Positions 52,888-61,956 of a stretch of 64,000 nt of DNA are shown piece by piece. The position numbers were made by a program, and so were the translations under genes. The notes beneath the pieces were generated by a model. That model was not told the origin of the DNA, searched no databases, and was given only the letters and a program-made list of their open reading frames with translations. Position 1 is the stretch's first letter, and each line of letters starts with the position of its first letter. The DNA is from Candidatus Methylospira mobilis (GTDB taxonomy: Bacteria; Pseudomonadota; Gammaproteobacteria; Methylococcales; Methylococcaceae), in contig NZ_CP044205.1 in assembly GCF_009498235.1 (NCBI RefSeq), positions 2,605,389-2,669,388 on the forward strand, read 5' to 3'.

Positions 52888-53748
52888 ATGACAACGGTCG
52901 ATGGCGTTCAGCCAGCCTGGCATGATTGGATTGTAACCAACCTGCGGCGGGGGTGTAATCGGCAATCAATGATCGAATCCATGGTGCAGGCGCAATTCGA
53001 CGCCGCATTTGCATCGACATGCATTGAGTGTATAGCAAAGGATATGAAAAATGGAGCATCCTCTCGTCTTTCACCCAGCGAACCTTACCGGTATGAGGCC
53101 GGCCGTATTGCCTCAGGCAATATCATTGCACTATCTGATTTCACAGTCAAAGTCGCATTTCGTTTGAATCGGCCTGATGTGGTTCTTTTGGAGGGGTTCA
53201 TGAGTAATGCGGAATGCGACGAACTGGTGGCTCTGTCCAGGCAGAAGTTGTTGCCATCCACTATCGTTGACCCGCAATCCGGCGATACAAAAATAATTGC
53301 GGCGCGCAGTAGCGAAGGCACGTATTTTCAGCGAGGTGAAAATGAATTGGTTCGGCGTTTGGAACGACGCATGTCGGAGTTGATGAACTGGCCGGTGGAA
53401 CGCGGTGAAGGTATCCAGATATTGTACTATCGAGTCGGCGCCGAGTATCGGCCTCACTTCGATTATTTCCCAGTGCAAGACCCGGGCAGCGCGCCGCATT
53501 TGGCGAAAGGCGGCCAGCGGGTGGCTACGTTGGTGATGTATCTGAATGATGTGGCCGATGGAGGAGGCACGTTTTTTCCAAACATCGGCCTGAATGTTAC
53601 CCCCCTATGTGGCTCGGCGCTTTATTTTGCATATGCAAATTCAATGTCTCAGGTTGATCCGGCTACGCTACACGGCGGCTCGCCAGTGTTGGCCGGCGAA
53701 AAATGGATTGCCACCAAATGGTTGCGGCAAAATCAATATGGGGGATGA
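52888..53748 (+). CDS. 2-oxoglutarate/Fe(II) dioxygenase, prolyl-4-hydroxylase-like
   Basis: The 286-residue protein starts at ATG 52888 behind GGAGGTAAGTAA, an excellent ribosome-binding site. The C-terminal 190 residues form a P4H alpha-like domain: LEGFMSNAECDELVALSRQK, the iron pair in YRPHFDYF (HxD), YLNDVADGGGTFFPNIGLNV, and the distal His with the 2-oxoglutarate-binding Lys in LHGGSPVLAGEKWIATKWLR. The first 90 residues are unrelated to the catalytic domain. It follows the surface protein with the (Pro-Thr)12 linker, so that protein is a plausible substrate; the RiPP precursors 5 kb upstream are another. This is inference from position. Confidence 0.88.
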   Translation: MTTVDGVQPAWHDWIVTNLRRGCNRQSMIESMVQAQFDAAFASTCIECIAKDMKNGASSRLSPSEPYRYEAGRIASGNIIALSDFTVKVAFRLNRPDVVLLEGFMSNAECDELVALSRQKLLPSTIVDPQSGDTKIIAARSSEGTYFQRGENELVRRLERRMSELMNWPVERGEGIQILYYRVGAEYRPHFDYFPVQDPGSAPHLAKGGQRVATLVMYLNDVADGGGTFFPNIGLNVTPLCGSALYFAYANSMSQVDPATLHGGSPVLAGEKWIATKWLRQNQYGG

Positions 53749-53879
53749 CACATTCCAGCGAGGTGTTGTTTAGGGATCAATGGATGCGCTTGCGGCAGTC
53801 GCAAACTTGACCCATGGCTGCGGACGGGCCGCTGGTGTTCAGCCACCCGAGTCCGGCAATAAAATACGGAGAAAACGTA

Positions 53880-54330
53880 TCGAGGAAGAAGTAAAACGGT
53901 TACGACGCGGGCAAAAAAGTTTCCGGCATCAAGCGGCATATTGCTGTGGACACGCAGGGTCTGCCGCATGCGATTGCGGTCAGTGCGGCAGAAGTAACCG
54001 ATCGCCAGGGAGCGCTGGCGGCCTTCGATTGATGTTTCCCGACTCTTCAGCAGGTGCGTAGCGTGCTGGTTGATGGAGACTACAGCGGACAACCGTTTGC
54101 CGAGGCGATTAAAGAGAAACTGGGGGCAACCGTGCAAGTAGCGAGGCGTAACGAGCTACATACCTTTGCAGTAATACCTCAACGCCGGGTGGTTTAACGT
54201 TCTTTCGCCTGGTTGGAAAAATGCCGGCGTTTATGGAAAAACTGCGAGCGTGGGCTCAACACCAGCTTGCAGTTTATCCATTTGGCCTTCCTGGCGTTAT
54301 TACTGAAAAGATTATGAACAGCGTCTAAGG
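53880..54330 (+). pseudogene. IS5-family transposase remnant (a different subgroup from 6109)
   Basis: Readable pieces: GKKVSGIKRHIAVDTQGLPH then AIAVSAAEVTDRQGAL, VLVDGDYSGQPFAEAIKEKL, and the end SLQFIHLAFLALLLKRL. Stops and frameshifts break it. The remaining bases of the gap 53749-54611 show no gene. Confidence 0.75.
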
Positions 54331-54611
54331 CAGAGCCCGTACCCTTCCGCGCGTTACATTTTTTTCAAACAAGTTCAGTTGTGAAGATTTCTGATCCTGT
54401 CGCTTTGATATTTTAACGCACAAAGAAGGCCTCCACTGCGTTGTAAACAAACTTTTTATTCGCCACATCTCCGCGCCTCCGCGTCAACTAACCTCATCCG
54501 CGACATATTCGCGCTCCGTGCTACACCGAACATACGGCGTAAGATTTTTTCTGTATGGTTGAACTCGATTACAGACATCCGTCATGTTTCGAATCAGGAA
54601 ATCAAAGGCAT

Positions 54612-56234
54612 ATGCCACATCAAATGAACCTGCAACAACTGCTCGGCAAGCGCAACAAGATCGTCAGCGCCGCCGAGGCCGTGCGTCTGATTCGTGATGG
54701 CGATACGGTCGCTACCGGCGGCTTTGTCGGCATTGGTTTCGCCGAAAATATTGCCGTTGCGCTTGAGCAGCGCTTTCTCGGTACCGACCGGCAATCACCG
54801 GCAGGTAGCCCGCGCAATCTTACGCTGGCGTATGCCGCCGGGCAGGGTGACGGCAAGGAGAGAGGCCTCAACCACTTGGGTCATGAAGGACTGGTAGCGC
54901 GTGTCATCGGCGGTCACTGGGGGCTGGTGCCGAAACTACAGCAACTTGCCGTCAACGATCGCATTGAAGCTTACAACTTGCCGCAGGGCGTCATCACCCA
55001 CCTGTTCCGGGATATTGCCGCGGGCAGACCCGGTCTGCTCACCCGCGTCGGCCTCGGTACCTTTGTCGACCCCCGGTTTGGCGGCGGCAGGATCAACGCC
55101 ATCACAAAGAAAAATCTCGTCGAGTTGATGATCATTGACGGCGAGGAGCATCTCTTTTACAAGTCATTTCCCATCCATGTCGGTGTCGTTCGCGGTACCA
55201 CGGCGGACCCCGACGGTAATATCACCATGGAAAAGGAAGCACTGCCAGTTGATGCGCTGGCTATCGCAATGGCCGCACATAACTCGGGGGGTATCGTCAT
55301 CGTCCAGGTCGAGCGTATCGCCGAGCGCGGTTCGCTTAATCCCCGTCAGGTCAAGATTCCTGGCATTATGGTCGATTGGGTGGTGGTCGCCGAAAAACCC
55401 GAATATCACATGCAAACCTTCATAGAGCACTATAACCCGGCGTTCTCCAGCGAGATCAAAGTACCGGTCTCTTCAATCCCGACGATGGAACTCTCCGAAC
55501 GCAAGATCATTGCTCGCCGCGCGGCGCTTGAACTTAAAGCCAACGATATTGTTAACCTGGGCATCGGCATGCCCGAGGGCCTTGCCAACGTTGCCGCCGA
55601 AGAAAAGATCATCGAGTTGATGACGCTCACTGCCGAACCTGGCGTTATCGGCGGTATTCCGGCAGGAGGGCTGAACTTCGGTGCCGCCATCAACGCAGAA
55701 GCAATCATCGACCAGCCCTACCAGTTCGACTTTTACGACGGCGGCGGGCTCGATCTAGCTTTCCTTGGGCTGGCTCAGGTCGACACCTGCGGCAATCTCA
55801 ACGTAAGCAGGTTCAACCAGCATCTGGCCGGTGTCGGCGGCTTCATCAACATCAGCCAGAATGCCAGGAAGGTGGTATTCGTCGGCACGTTTACCGCCGG
55901 TCAATTGGCTGTGGCGATCAACGACGGCAACTTGAAAATACTCAATGAAGGCGAATTGACAAAGTTTGTTAATACTGTCGAACAGCGTACCTTCAGTGGC
56001 GAATACGCCTTCAAGCGCGGTCAGCAAGTCCTCTACGTCACCGAACGCTGCGTATTCAGCCTGATCGAGAACGGGCTGGAACTGATAGAGATAGCCCCAG
56101 GCATTGATCCGGAATGCGACATCCTAGAGAGGATGGCCTTCCGCCCCGCGATCTCGCCTACGCTAAGGACGATGGATCCGCGCATCTTCCGAGACGAGCC
56201 GATGGGAATGCGTGACGATATGCTGGCCCGGTAA
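54612..56234 (+). CDS. Acyl-CoA:acetate CoA-transferase family protein (YdiF/Pct type)
   Basis: From ATG 54612 the protein has about 540 residues, the length of fused alpha-beta CoA-transferases. The alpha half has [20 protein letters not shown] and the beta half [19 protein letters not shown], with the catalytic Glu in GMPE. The region [20 protein letters not shown] is typical of YdiF/propionate CoA-transferase proteins. The frame could start at 54555 or 54624. It is followed by thiolase, a small protein and an SDR, so it probably activates a short acid for or from beta-oxidation-like chemistry. Confidence 0.88.
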   Translation: MPHQMNLQQLLGKRNKIVSAAEAVRLIRDGDTVATGGFVGIGFAENIAVALEQRFLGTDRQSPAGSPRNLTLAYAAGQGDGKERGLNHLGHEGLVARVIGGHWGLVPKLQQLAVNDRIEAYNLPQGVITHLFRDIAAGRPGLLTRVGLGTFVDPRFGGGRINAITKKNLVELMIIDGEEHLFYKSFPIHVGVVRGTTADPDGNITMEKEALPVDALAIAMAAHNSGGIVIVQVERIAERGSLNPRQVKIPGIMVDWVVVAEKPEYHMQTFIEHYNPAFSSEIKVPVSSIPTMELSERKIIARRAALELKANDIVNLGIGMPEGLANVAAEEKIIELMTLTAEPGVIGGIPAGGLNFGAAINAEAIIDQPYQFDFYDGGGLDLAFLGLAQVDTCGNLNVSRFNQHLAGVGGFINISQNARKVVFVGTFTAGQLAVAINDGNLKILNEGELTKFVNTVEQRTFSGEYAFKRGQQVLYVTERCVFSLIENGLELIEIAPGIDPECDILERMAFRPAISPTLRTMDPRIFRDEPMGMRDDMLAR

Positions 56235-56355
56235 TGAAAAACTGCGCTTCGCTATTCCCGATCGACTCGCTGACCGGACAATCACTAGTGACCAGCCAGC
56301 GCTGGTTCGTGCGGTAAAGTTACACATAACACACTTACTGAAAAGAGATAGAACA

Positions 56356-57597
56356 ATGAGTGAAATTAGTATTATCGGTGCATACAACACCGAATTCGGA
56401 GCCTTCGTCGTCGAGAACGAGACCAGCGGCCTGATGACCGACACAAAGACCTACTACGATCTTCTAATCGAAGCCGGGCGCGGCGCTATCGTCGATTCGG
56501 GCCTGGAAGCGAAAGACATCGACGCCATCTATGTCGGTTCCTCTTCTCCATCATTGTTCGTCAATCAGGAGCATGTTGCGCCGATTGCCGCGGAGATAGA
56601 TCCGGTTTTGCGTTTCAAACCGATGACTCGCTGTGAGAGCGCCTGCGCTTCGTCGTCGGTGGCTCTGTACAACGCCATCTATGCCGTGGAGGCCGGACGA
56701 GCCCGTCGCGTGCTTGTAATCGGCGTCGAAAAAATGAACCTGCTGCCCACGCCGCAAATGACGCATGTTTTGGCCTGTTGTTCGCATTGGCCGAGCGAGG
56801 GATCAAAGGGCTGGTCGTTTCCGATGCTGTTCGCCGCGTATGCTAAGGCTTATCAGGCCCATTACATGATTCCGCCCGAGGAATTCGAAAAAATGCTGTA
56901 CACGGTTGCCGCCCTTGGCTATAAAAACGGCGCGGAGAATCCGCTCGCTCACATGAAGGATGGTCCCAGCTCCGTCGAGGCGATCATGAAACTCAACGAG
57001 CCGGATGCGCGAGGCAAGCGCCATAACATGATGATTGCCGAGCCTCTGCGTATGCACGATTGCTCGCTGGTGTCGGACGGCGCGGCGGCGCTTGTAATCA
57101 CCCGGACCGCCCATGTTAGCAACAAACATCGCGCGGTGGAAATCGCCGGCATCGGCCATTCGGTCGAACGGCTGCCGGAAAACGTACGCCCCAACATGCA
57201 CGAGTTGATGGCCGGGAAGGATGCCGCTGCGAAAGCGTACAAGGAAGCCAACATTACATCGGACGATATCGACTTGGCCGAAGTGCATGACTGCTTCACT
57301 ATCAACCAGATCCTGTCTACCGAGGCGCTCGGCCTATCCACGGATGGCCGTGGCGGCTACGACTATCTCGATGGTCGCTTCACGCGGGACGATAAGGTGG
57401 CTGTGAATCTGTCCGGCGGCCTGAAGGCCAAAGGACACCCGGTGGGCGCAACCGGCGCCTCCATGCATACATTGATCTACAAGCAGCTCATAGGTGAAGC
57501 AATCGGCGTGAAAGCAAAGAAGGCGGATATTGGCGTGGCGTTCAATGTTGGCGGTTCCGCCGTCACTAATTGCGTCACTGTATTGAGAAAACTGTGA
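56356..57597 (+). CDS. Thiolase-family acetyl-CoA acetyltransferase
   Basis: From ATG 56356 (MSEISIIGAYNTEFGAFVVE), 413 residues. The nucleophilic Cys lies in CESACASSSVALYNAIYAVE, one catalytic His in DLAEVHDCFTINQ and another in LKAKGHPVGATGASMHTL. The sequence is of the SCP2/archaeal-like thiolase type. The longer frame from 56212 overlaps the CoA-transferase gene. It would cleave or form 3-ketoacyl-CoA. Confidence 0.9.
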   Translation: MSEISIIGAYNTEFGAFVVENETSGLMTDTKTYYDLLIEAGRGAIVDSGLEAKDIDAIYVGSSSPSLFVNQEHVAPIAAEIDPVLRFKPMTRCESACASSSVALYNAIYAVEAGRARRVLVIGVEKMNLLPTPQMTHVLACCSHWPSEGSKGWSFPMLFAAYAKAYQAHYMIPPEEFEKMLYTVAALGYKNGAENPLAHMKDGPSSVEAIMKLNEPDARGKRHNMMIAEPLRMHDCSLVSDGAAALVITRTAHVSNKHRAVEIAGIGHSVERLPENVRPNMHELMAGKDAAAKAYKEANITSDDIDLAEVHDCFTINQILSTEALGLSTDGRGGYDYLDGRFTRDDKVAVNLSGGLKAKGHPVGATGASMHTLIYKQLIGEAIGVKAKKADIGVAFNVGGSAVTNCVTVLRKL

Positions 57598-57620
57598 TCG
57601 CGGCCGTAGCAAGGACAACG

Positions 57621-57932
57621 ATGAAGAACATGATCTACAACGACATGGCGTTCTCGATAGCCAAGACCGGTAGTGGATGGGATATCACCCGCAAACTCCC
57701 GAACGGTGATATCGCCTTGGTCGGCGTGAGCCTGTTCGCTGACCTGCCGGATGGCGACGCCGAAGCTCGGGCGCAGTCGCTGGTCAGGACGATATTTCCT
57801 GTCGGAGTAAAGATTTTCGGCCCGGATGTTGCGCATCCAAACAGGGTGGATGATCTCATGATTGTCGGGCCTGACGTAGGCCATCCGAACTTCATCTACT
57901 GGGAAGAGGACAGCACGTCCTTTGCCCGGTAA
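57621..57932 (+). CDS. Conserved-looking small protein of unknown function
   Basis: From ATG 57621 (MKNMIYNDMAFSIAKTGSGW), 103 residues, soluble. It contains a short duplicated motif: VKIFGPDVAHPN and LMIVGPDVGHPN. Position between thiolase and SDR suggests an accessory role, perhaps like the OB-fold partners that accompany SCP2-type thiolases, but the sequence does not show zinc ligands. I do not recognise the family. Confidence 0.6.
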   Translation: MKNMIYNDMAFSIAKTGSGWDITRKLPNGDIALVGVSLFADLPDGDAEARAQSLVRTIFPVGVKIFGPDVAHPNRVDDLMIVGPDVGHPNFIYWEEDSTSFAR

Positions 57933-57958
57933 CGCATTCGATCAATAAGGAATACATT

Positions 57959-58753
57959 ATGGAAATCAATGGCAGCGTGGCACTCGTCACTGGAGGCAGT
58001 AACGGCATCGGTAGTGCCGTAGCCAAATTCCTTGCCAAGCGGGGCGCCAAGGTGGCCGTCGTCGGCAGATTACAGGAGAACATTGATCTTGTCGTCAAGG
58101 ACATCAAGGACATGGGTTGCGAAGTGGTAGGCATCCTGGGCAACGTCACTAGTGAAGCAGACACCGCGCGATTCATCCAGGCGACGCTGAAGGCTTTTGG
58201 CAAGCTCAATATCGTAGTGGCCTCGGCCGGCATTATTCGCGACGGTACGATGCTGAGTCTGGACAAGGACACCGGTAAGGTATCCCGCAAGATGGGTCTC
58301 AACAAGTGGCAGCCGGTGATCGATGTCAATCTGACAGGTACTTTCCTGACGCTGCGTGACGCCGCAGAAGCGATGGTTAACGGCGGATGGGAGGGGCTGC
58401 TGGTACCGATCTCATCAATCAACAAAGTTGGACAGGTCGGCCAGATAAATTACTCATCGACCAAGACCGCCGTTGCCCTGATGCCCAAAATTATCATCGG
58501 CGAATTCCTCATGCGCGGCATACGCAACATCCGCTGCGTCGGTATCGCGCCAGGCTATACCGCGACCCGTATGCTCACCGGGATGAATCAGGATGCCCTG
58601 AAGGCTCTCATAGAGGACGTGCATATCGGCCGTCTGGTTGAACCGGACGAAATCGCGGCGTTGATCTGTCATTGCGTCGAGAATGTCGCGCTCAACGCCA
58701 CGACCATCGAAATCACCGGTGGCCTGTGCTATCCGAATGGGATCGCGAAGTGA
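57959..58753 (+). CDS. Short-chain dehydrogenase/reductase
   Basis: The 264-residue protein has the NAD(P)-binding TGGSNGIG motif, ASAG in the middle and the catalytic YSSTK. A C-terminal ITGGLCYPNG is typical of FabG-like SDRs. With the CoA-transferase and thiolase upstream, oxidation of a 3-hydroxyacyl-CoA or a secondary alcohol is plausible. The final gene of the operon; about 130 AT-rich bases follow with no gene. Confidence 0.9.
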   Translation: MEINGSVALVTGGSNGIGSAVAKFLAKRGAKVAVVGRLQENIDLVVKDIKDMGCEVVGILGNVTSEADTARFIQATLKAFGKLNIVVASAGIIRDGTMLSLDKDTGKVSRKMGLNKWQPVIDVNLTGTFLTLRDAAEAMVNGGWEGLLVPISSINKVGQVGQINYSSTKTAVALMPKIIIGEFLMRGIRNIRCVGIAPGYTATRMLTGMNQDALKALIEDVHIGRLVEPDEIAALICHCVENVALNATTIEITGGLCYPNGIAK

Positions 58754-58884
58754 TTTGGCTTTTCAATCTAAATAATACAAAATTATTACTCTAATTAACT
58801 GTTTGATTATAGTCAATTTTTCCTGAAGAGACTAGTAAAAAATTGAAGGAGAAGCACCCGACTAGCCATGCTCACCTCTAACTA

Positions 58885-58955
58885 ATGCGCATCTTTTCCG
58901 ATCCAGGCATGGAGGACGCGCTCTACGATGTACCGCGCATGCGTGCTTTTGCAGG
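58885..58955 (+). pseudogene. IS5-type transposase remnant, left part (interrupted by IS66)
   Basis: FSDPGMEDALYDVPRMRAFA is the conserved N-terminal block of IS5 transposases. The coding sequence resumes at 61451 with AGMDLFDESTPEETMILNFR. The 5' end of the gene is missing. Confidence 0.75.
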
Positions 58956-59032
58956 GTAAGCGTCCAGTCGTCCCGTCTACATAAAAAATAAGTCTTCCGT
59001 CATGCTTTGCATTTTCCTTGAGGAGTCGAAGC

Positions 59033-59359
59033 ATGAATAGCATGAATAACAAGCAAGCAGAGCAGATACGCCATATCGAGCAGTGGCGAGCCAGCGGCCT
59101 GAGTCAGGTCGAATATAGCCGTCGGAACGAGCTGAAGCCGGCTACTTTCAACTACTGGGTGCGGCATCTGGATGCCGAAGCATCCGCGGTTCGCCCTCTT
59201 TCACCTTCGCGCGCCGGTTTTTTGCCGGTATCGATTGATAAAGTAGCTGAACCGGCGGCGCATGCGCTGCTATTGCGGACAAGACAGGGGTACACCCTGG
59301 AACTCTCAACGTCGACTTCTCCTCGCTGGTTGGCGGAGCTGCTGCAATGTCTGGATTGA
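59033..59359 (+). CDS. tnpA: IS66 accessory protein TnpA
   Basis: A short helix-turn-helix protein: QIRHIEQWRASGLSQVEYSR, then NELKPATFNYWVRHL. The ATG at 59033 follows AGGAG at 59021-59025. It overlaps tnpB by 13 bases. Confidence 0.88.
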   Translation: MNSMNNKQAEQIRHIEQWRASGLSQVEYSRRNELKPATFNYWVRHLDAEASAVRPLSPSRAGFLPVSIDKVAEPAAHALLLRTRQGYTLELSTSTSPRWLAELLQCLD

Positions 59360-59655
59360 TCGCTCATCCCGTCCAGATTTGGTTCAGTGTCGCGGCGGTG
59401 GATATGCGTCGCGGCATCGACGGTTTATCAAGCCATGTGCAGCAGGTGCTGGGACATGCGCCTTGCGCGGGGTCGGCCTTCGTGTTTCGCAATCGTGCGG
59501 GTAATCGCATCAAAGTATTGCTGTGGGACGGCACCGGAGTGTGGTTATGTCAGCGCCGTTTGCACGAGGGCCGCTTTATTGGGCCGAAGGCGGGAGAGCC
59601 CTGTGTTTCTCTCACAGTCGCGCAATGGGAATGGCTGATTGCCGGGGTCGATTGA
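59347..59655 (+). CDS. tnpB: IS66 accessory protein TnpB
   Basis: The 102-residue protein has VWFSVAAVDMRRGIDGLSSH in a slightly variant form, IWFSVAAVDMRRGIDGL, and VWLCQRRLHEGRF, the typical IS66 Orf2 motifs. It is required with TnpA and TnpC for transposition in IS66 elements. Confidence 0.9.
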   Translation: MSGLIAHPVQIWFSVAAVDMRRGIDGLSSHVQQVLGHAPCAGSAFVFRNRAGNRIKVLLWDGTGVWLCQRRLHEGRFIGPKAGEPCVSLTVAQWEWLIAGVD

Positions 59656-59791
59656 CGGCGCTTGTCGTCTGTCCCGTCGGCGGATTTACGGGCTTGAACA
59701 GCGCCTGCATTTTCCGTAAAAACCTGCTGAAACCCAGCATTCATGCGGGTTTCAGCGTGACTCCCTACCGAGCATCGGGTATAATAACACC

Positions 59792-61417
59792 ATGAATTTA
59801 CAAGCTAAACTCGATCAACTGAATCTGGAAGCAGCGGCCAAAACACAGCTGGCATCGGCGATCGATTCGTTGATCGAACAGGCGCGGCAGGAAACTGAAC
59901 AGCAGTTCGACGCAACGCTGAAAGCCAAGGACGATGAAATTCGTATCAAGGACATCAAGATCGAGGCGCTGACCCTGGAGCTCAGCATCCTGCGCCGCAC
60001 CCGCTTCAGCGTCAAAAGCGAAGCACTGCCCGCTGTGCAGCGCGATCTGTTCGAAGACACCTGGAACGAAGACCTCTCCGCCGTTGAAGCGCAAGTCGAA
60101 CAGCTGGTCGAAGAACAACCCTGCACCACCGTCGCCAGACCCAGGCGTCCGCGCGCAGGCCGTCAACCGCTGCCAGAACATTTGCCGCGCATCGAACACC
60201 GTCACGAACCGGAATCCTGCCTGTGCGGACAGTGCGGTAAAGACTTGGTCAAAATCGGCGAAGACATCACCGAACAGCTGGATGTCGAACCGGCCAAATT
60301 CTTTGTCCACCGCCATATCCGCCCGCAATACGCGTGCAAGGCCTGCGAGACGGTCAAGGCTGCGCCGATTGCACCCGCCATTATTGATGGCGGCATGGCG
60401 GCGGTCGGCTTGCTCACCTGGGTGATGATCGGCAAATACCAGGATCATCTCCCGCTCTATCGTCTTGAACAGATCGCCGCGCGCGACGACGTGATCCTGT
60501 CGCGTTCGACGCTGGCAGACTGGGTTGGTCGTGTCGGTGTGGCGTTACAACCGCTGGTAGACCGGCTTGCCTGGCATCTGTTGCAGCGCAACGCCCTACA
60601 CGCCGATGAGACGCCGGTGGCGCAACTCGATCCCGGCAACGGCAAAACCAAAAAGGCCTACCTGTGGGCCTACCGCAGCAATGATCTGGAACCGGGGCCT
60701 CGCATCATCGTCTTCGACTATCAGCCCGGACGTAGCGGCGCACATGCGCGCCACTTCCTCGGCAACTGGCACGGTCACCTCATGGTCGACGACTATGGCG
60801 GTTACAAATCCCTGTTTGCTGCCGACCGCGAGGGCGCGCAGCCCTGTATCGAACTGGGCTGCATGGCGCATGCGCGCCGGAAATTCTTCGATTTGCATAA
60901 AGCCAATAGCTGCCCGATGGCGCTGGAAGCCCTGCAGCGTATTGCCAGGCTGTACGCGATAGAAGGCGAAGGCAAAACGATGGACATCGAAGCACGCAAG
61001 CAACTGCGCCAGGAAAAAAGCAAGCCCGAACTAACAGCCCTGCATGACTGGCTGATCGAAACCCGCGCGCGTACTGCCAACGGCGGCGGCTCCGCCAAAG
61101 CGCTGGATTACGCAATCAAACGCTGGCCTGCCCTGATCCGCTATGCCGACAGCGGCCATCTGCCGATCGACAACAACCCGGTGGAAAACAGCATTCGTCC
61201 TATTGCCATCGGCAAAAAGAACTGGCTGTTCGCCGGTTCCGAGCGTGGCGGTCAACGCGCCGCCGCAATACAGACCTTATTGGGCACAGCCAAACTCAAT
61301 GGACTTAACCCGGCGCGCTGGTTGAAAGACACGCTGGAAAAACTGCCGGTCTGGCCCAACAGCCGTATTGATGAGTTGCTGCCCTTTGCCGTTATGGATA
61401 TTAAACCGCAGGCGTAA
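59792..61417 (+). CDS. tnpC: IS66-family transposase TnpC
   Basis: The 541-residue DDE transposase has an N-terminal coiled coil, a zinc-binding segment (CLCGQCGKDLVKIGEDITEQ), and the catalytic core with LHADETPVAQLDPGNGKTKK, LMVDDYGGYKSLF and PIDNNPVENSIRPIAIGKKN. It is intact. Confidence 0.95.
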   Translation: MNLQAKLDQLNLEAAAKTQLASAIDSLIEQARQETEQQFDATLKAKDDEIRIKDIKIEALTLELSILRRTRFSVKSEALPAVQRDLFEDTWNEDLSAVEAQVEQLVEEQPCTTVARPRRPRAGRQPLPEHLPRIEHRHEPESCLCGQCGKDLVKIGEDITEQLDVEPAKFFVHRHIRPQYACKACETVKAAPIAPAIIDGGMAAVGLLTWVMIGKYQDHLPLYRLEQIAARDDVILSRSTLADWVGRVGVALQPLVDRLAWHLLQRNALHADETPVAQLDPGNGKTKKAYLWAYRSNDLEPGPRIIVFDYQPGRSGAHARHFLGNWHGHLMVDDYGGYKSLFAADREGAQPCIELGCMAHARRKFFDLHKANSCPMALEALQRIARLYAIEGEGKTMDIEARKQLRQEKSKPELTALHDWLIETRARTANGGGSAKALDYAIKRWPALIRYADSGHLPIDNNPVENSIRPIAIGKKNWLFAGSERGGQRAAAIQTLLGTAKLNGLNPARWLKDTLEKLPVWPNSRIDELLPFAVMDIKPQA

Positions 61418-61450
61418 GCGCAGGAATAGATGGTGGCGTTACGCGCTTAC

Positions 61451-61760
61451 TTTGCAGGGATGGACTTGTTTGATGAATCAACGCCGGAAGAAACAATGAT
61501 TCTAAACTTCCGTCACCTGTTGGAAACACATCAACTGACGGTGGAGATCATGAACGCAATCACCGGAACCTTGGAACAGAAGGGCCTGTTGCTCTAAGAC
61601 TGCACGATGGTGGATGCGACGATTATCCATACGCTGTCTTCCGCCAAAAACGAGAAGAAACAGCGCGATTCAGTGGTATTTCGGGATGAAAGTTCATGTC
61701 GGAGCAGATGTCCAAAGCGGTTTTGCGCACACGATATCGGGCGAAGCGGATGTGAGCCAA
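61451..61760 (+). pseudogene. IS5-type transposase remnant, right part
   Basis: Continuation of the gene interrupted at 58955: FAGMDLFDESTPEETMILNF, then LETHQLTVEIMNAITGTLEQ, a stop, and VDATIIHTLSSAKNEKKQRD in decayed form. The rest of the gap up to 61956 shows no gene. Confidence 0.75.
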
Positions 61761-61956
61761 TTAATTTAGCGAGACGAGCCATGTTGACATAAGGAGGAGA
61801 ATTGCGCCCGGTTGCCCGCAACAGAGCAGCTTCAGAGGGTAAAAACCAGGAAATCAACGGATTGAGGGCGCATTCCTGCTAATTTTAAAAAACCAATTTT
61901 TGTTGGAAGGCACGACTTATTCACTTCCGGGCTGGTTCAGACTTTCTTTAATTCAA

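Larger units (their letters stand above)
58956..61450 (+). mobile_element. Complete IS66-family element, 2495 bp
   Basis: The ends begin GTAAGCG at both termini (left GTAAGCGTCCAGTCG, inverted right GTAAGCGCGTAACGCC). A perfect 8-bp target duplication TTTGCAGG flanks it (58948-58955 and 61451-61458). It carries the three standard genes tnpA, tnpB and tnpC and is inserted in an IS5-type transposase gene. Confidence 0.95.
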
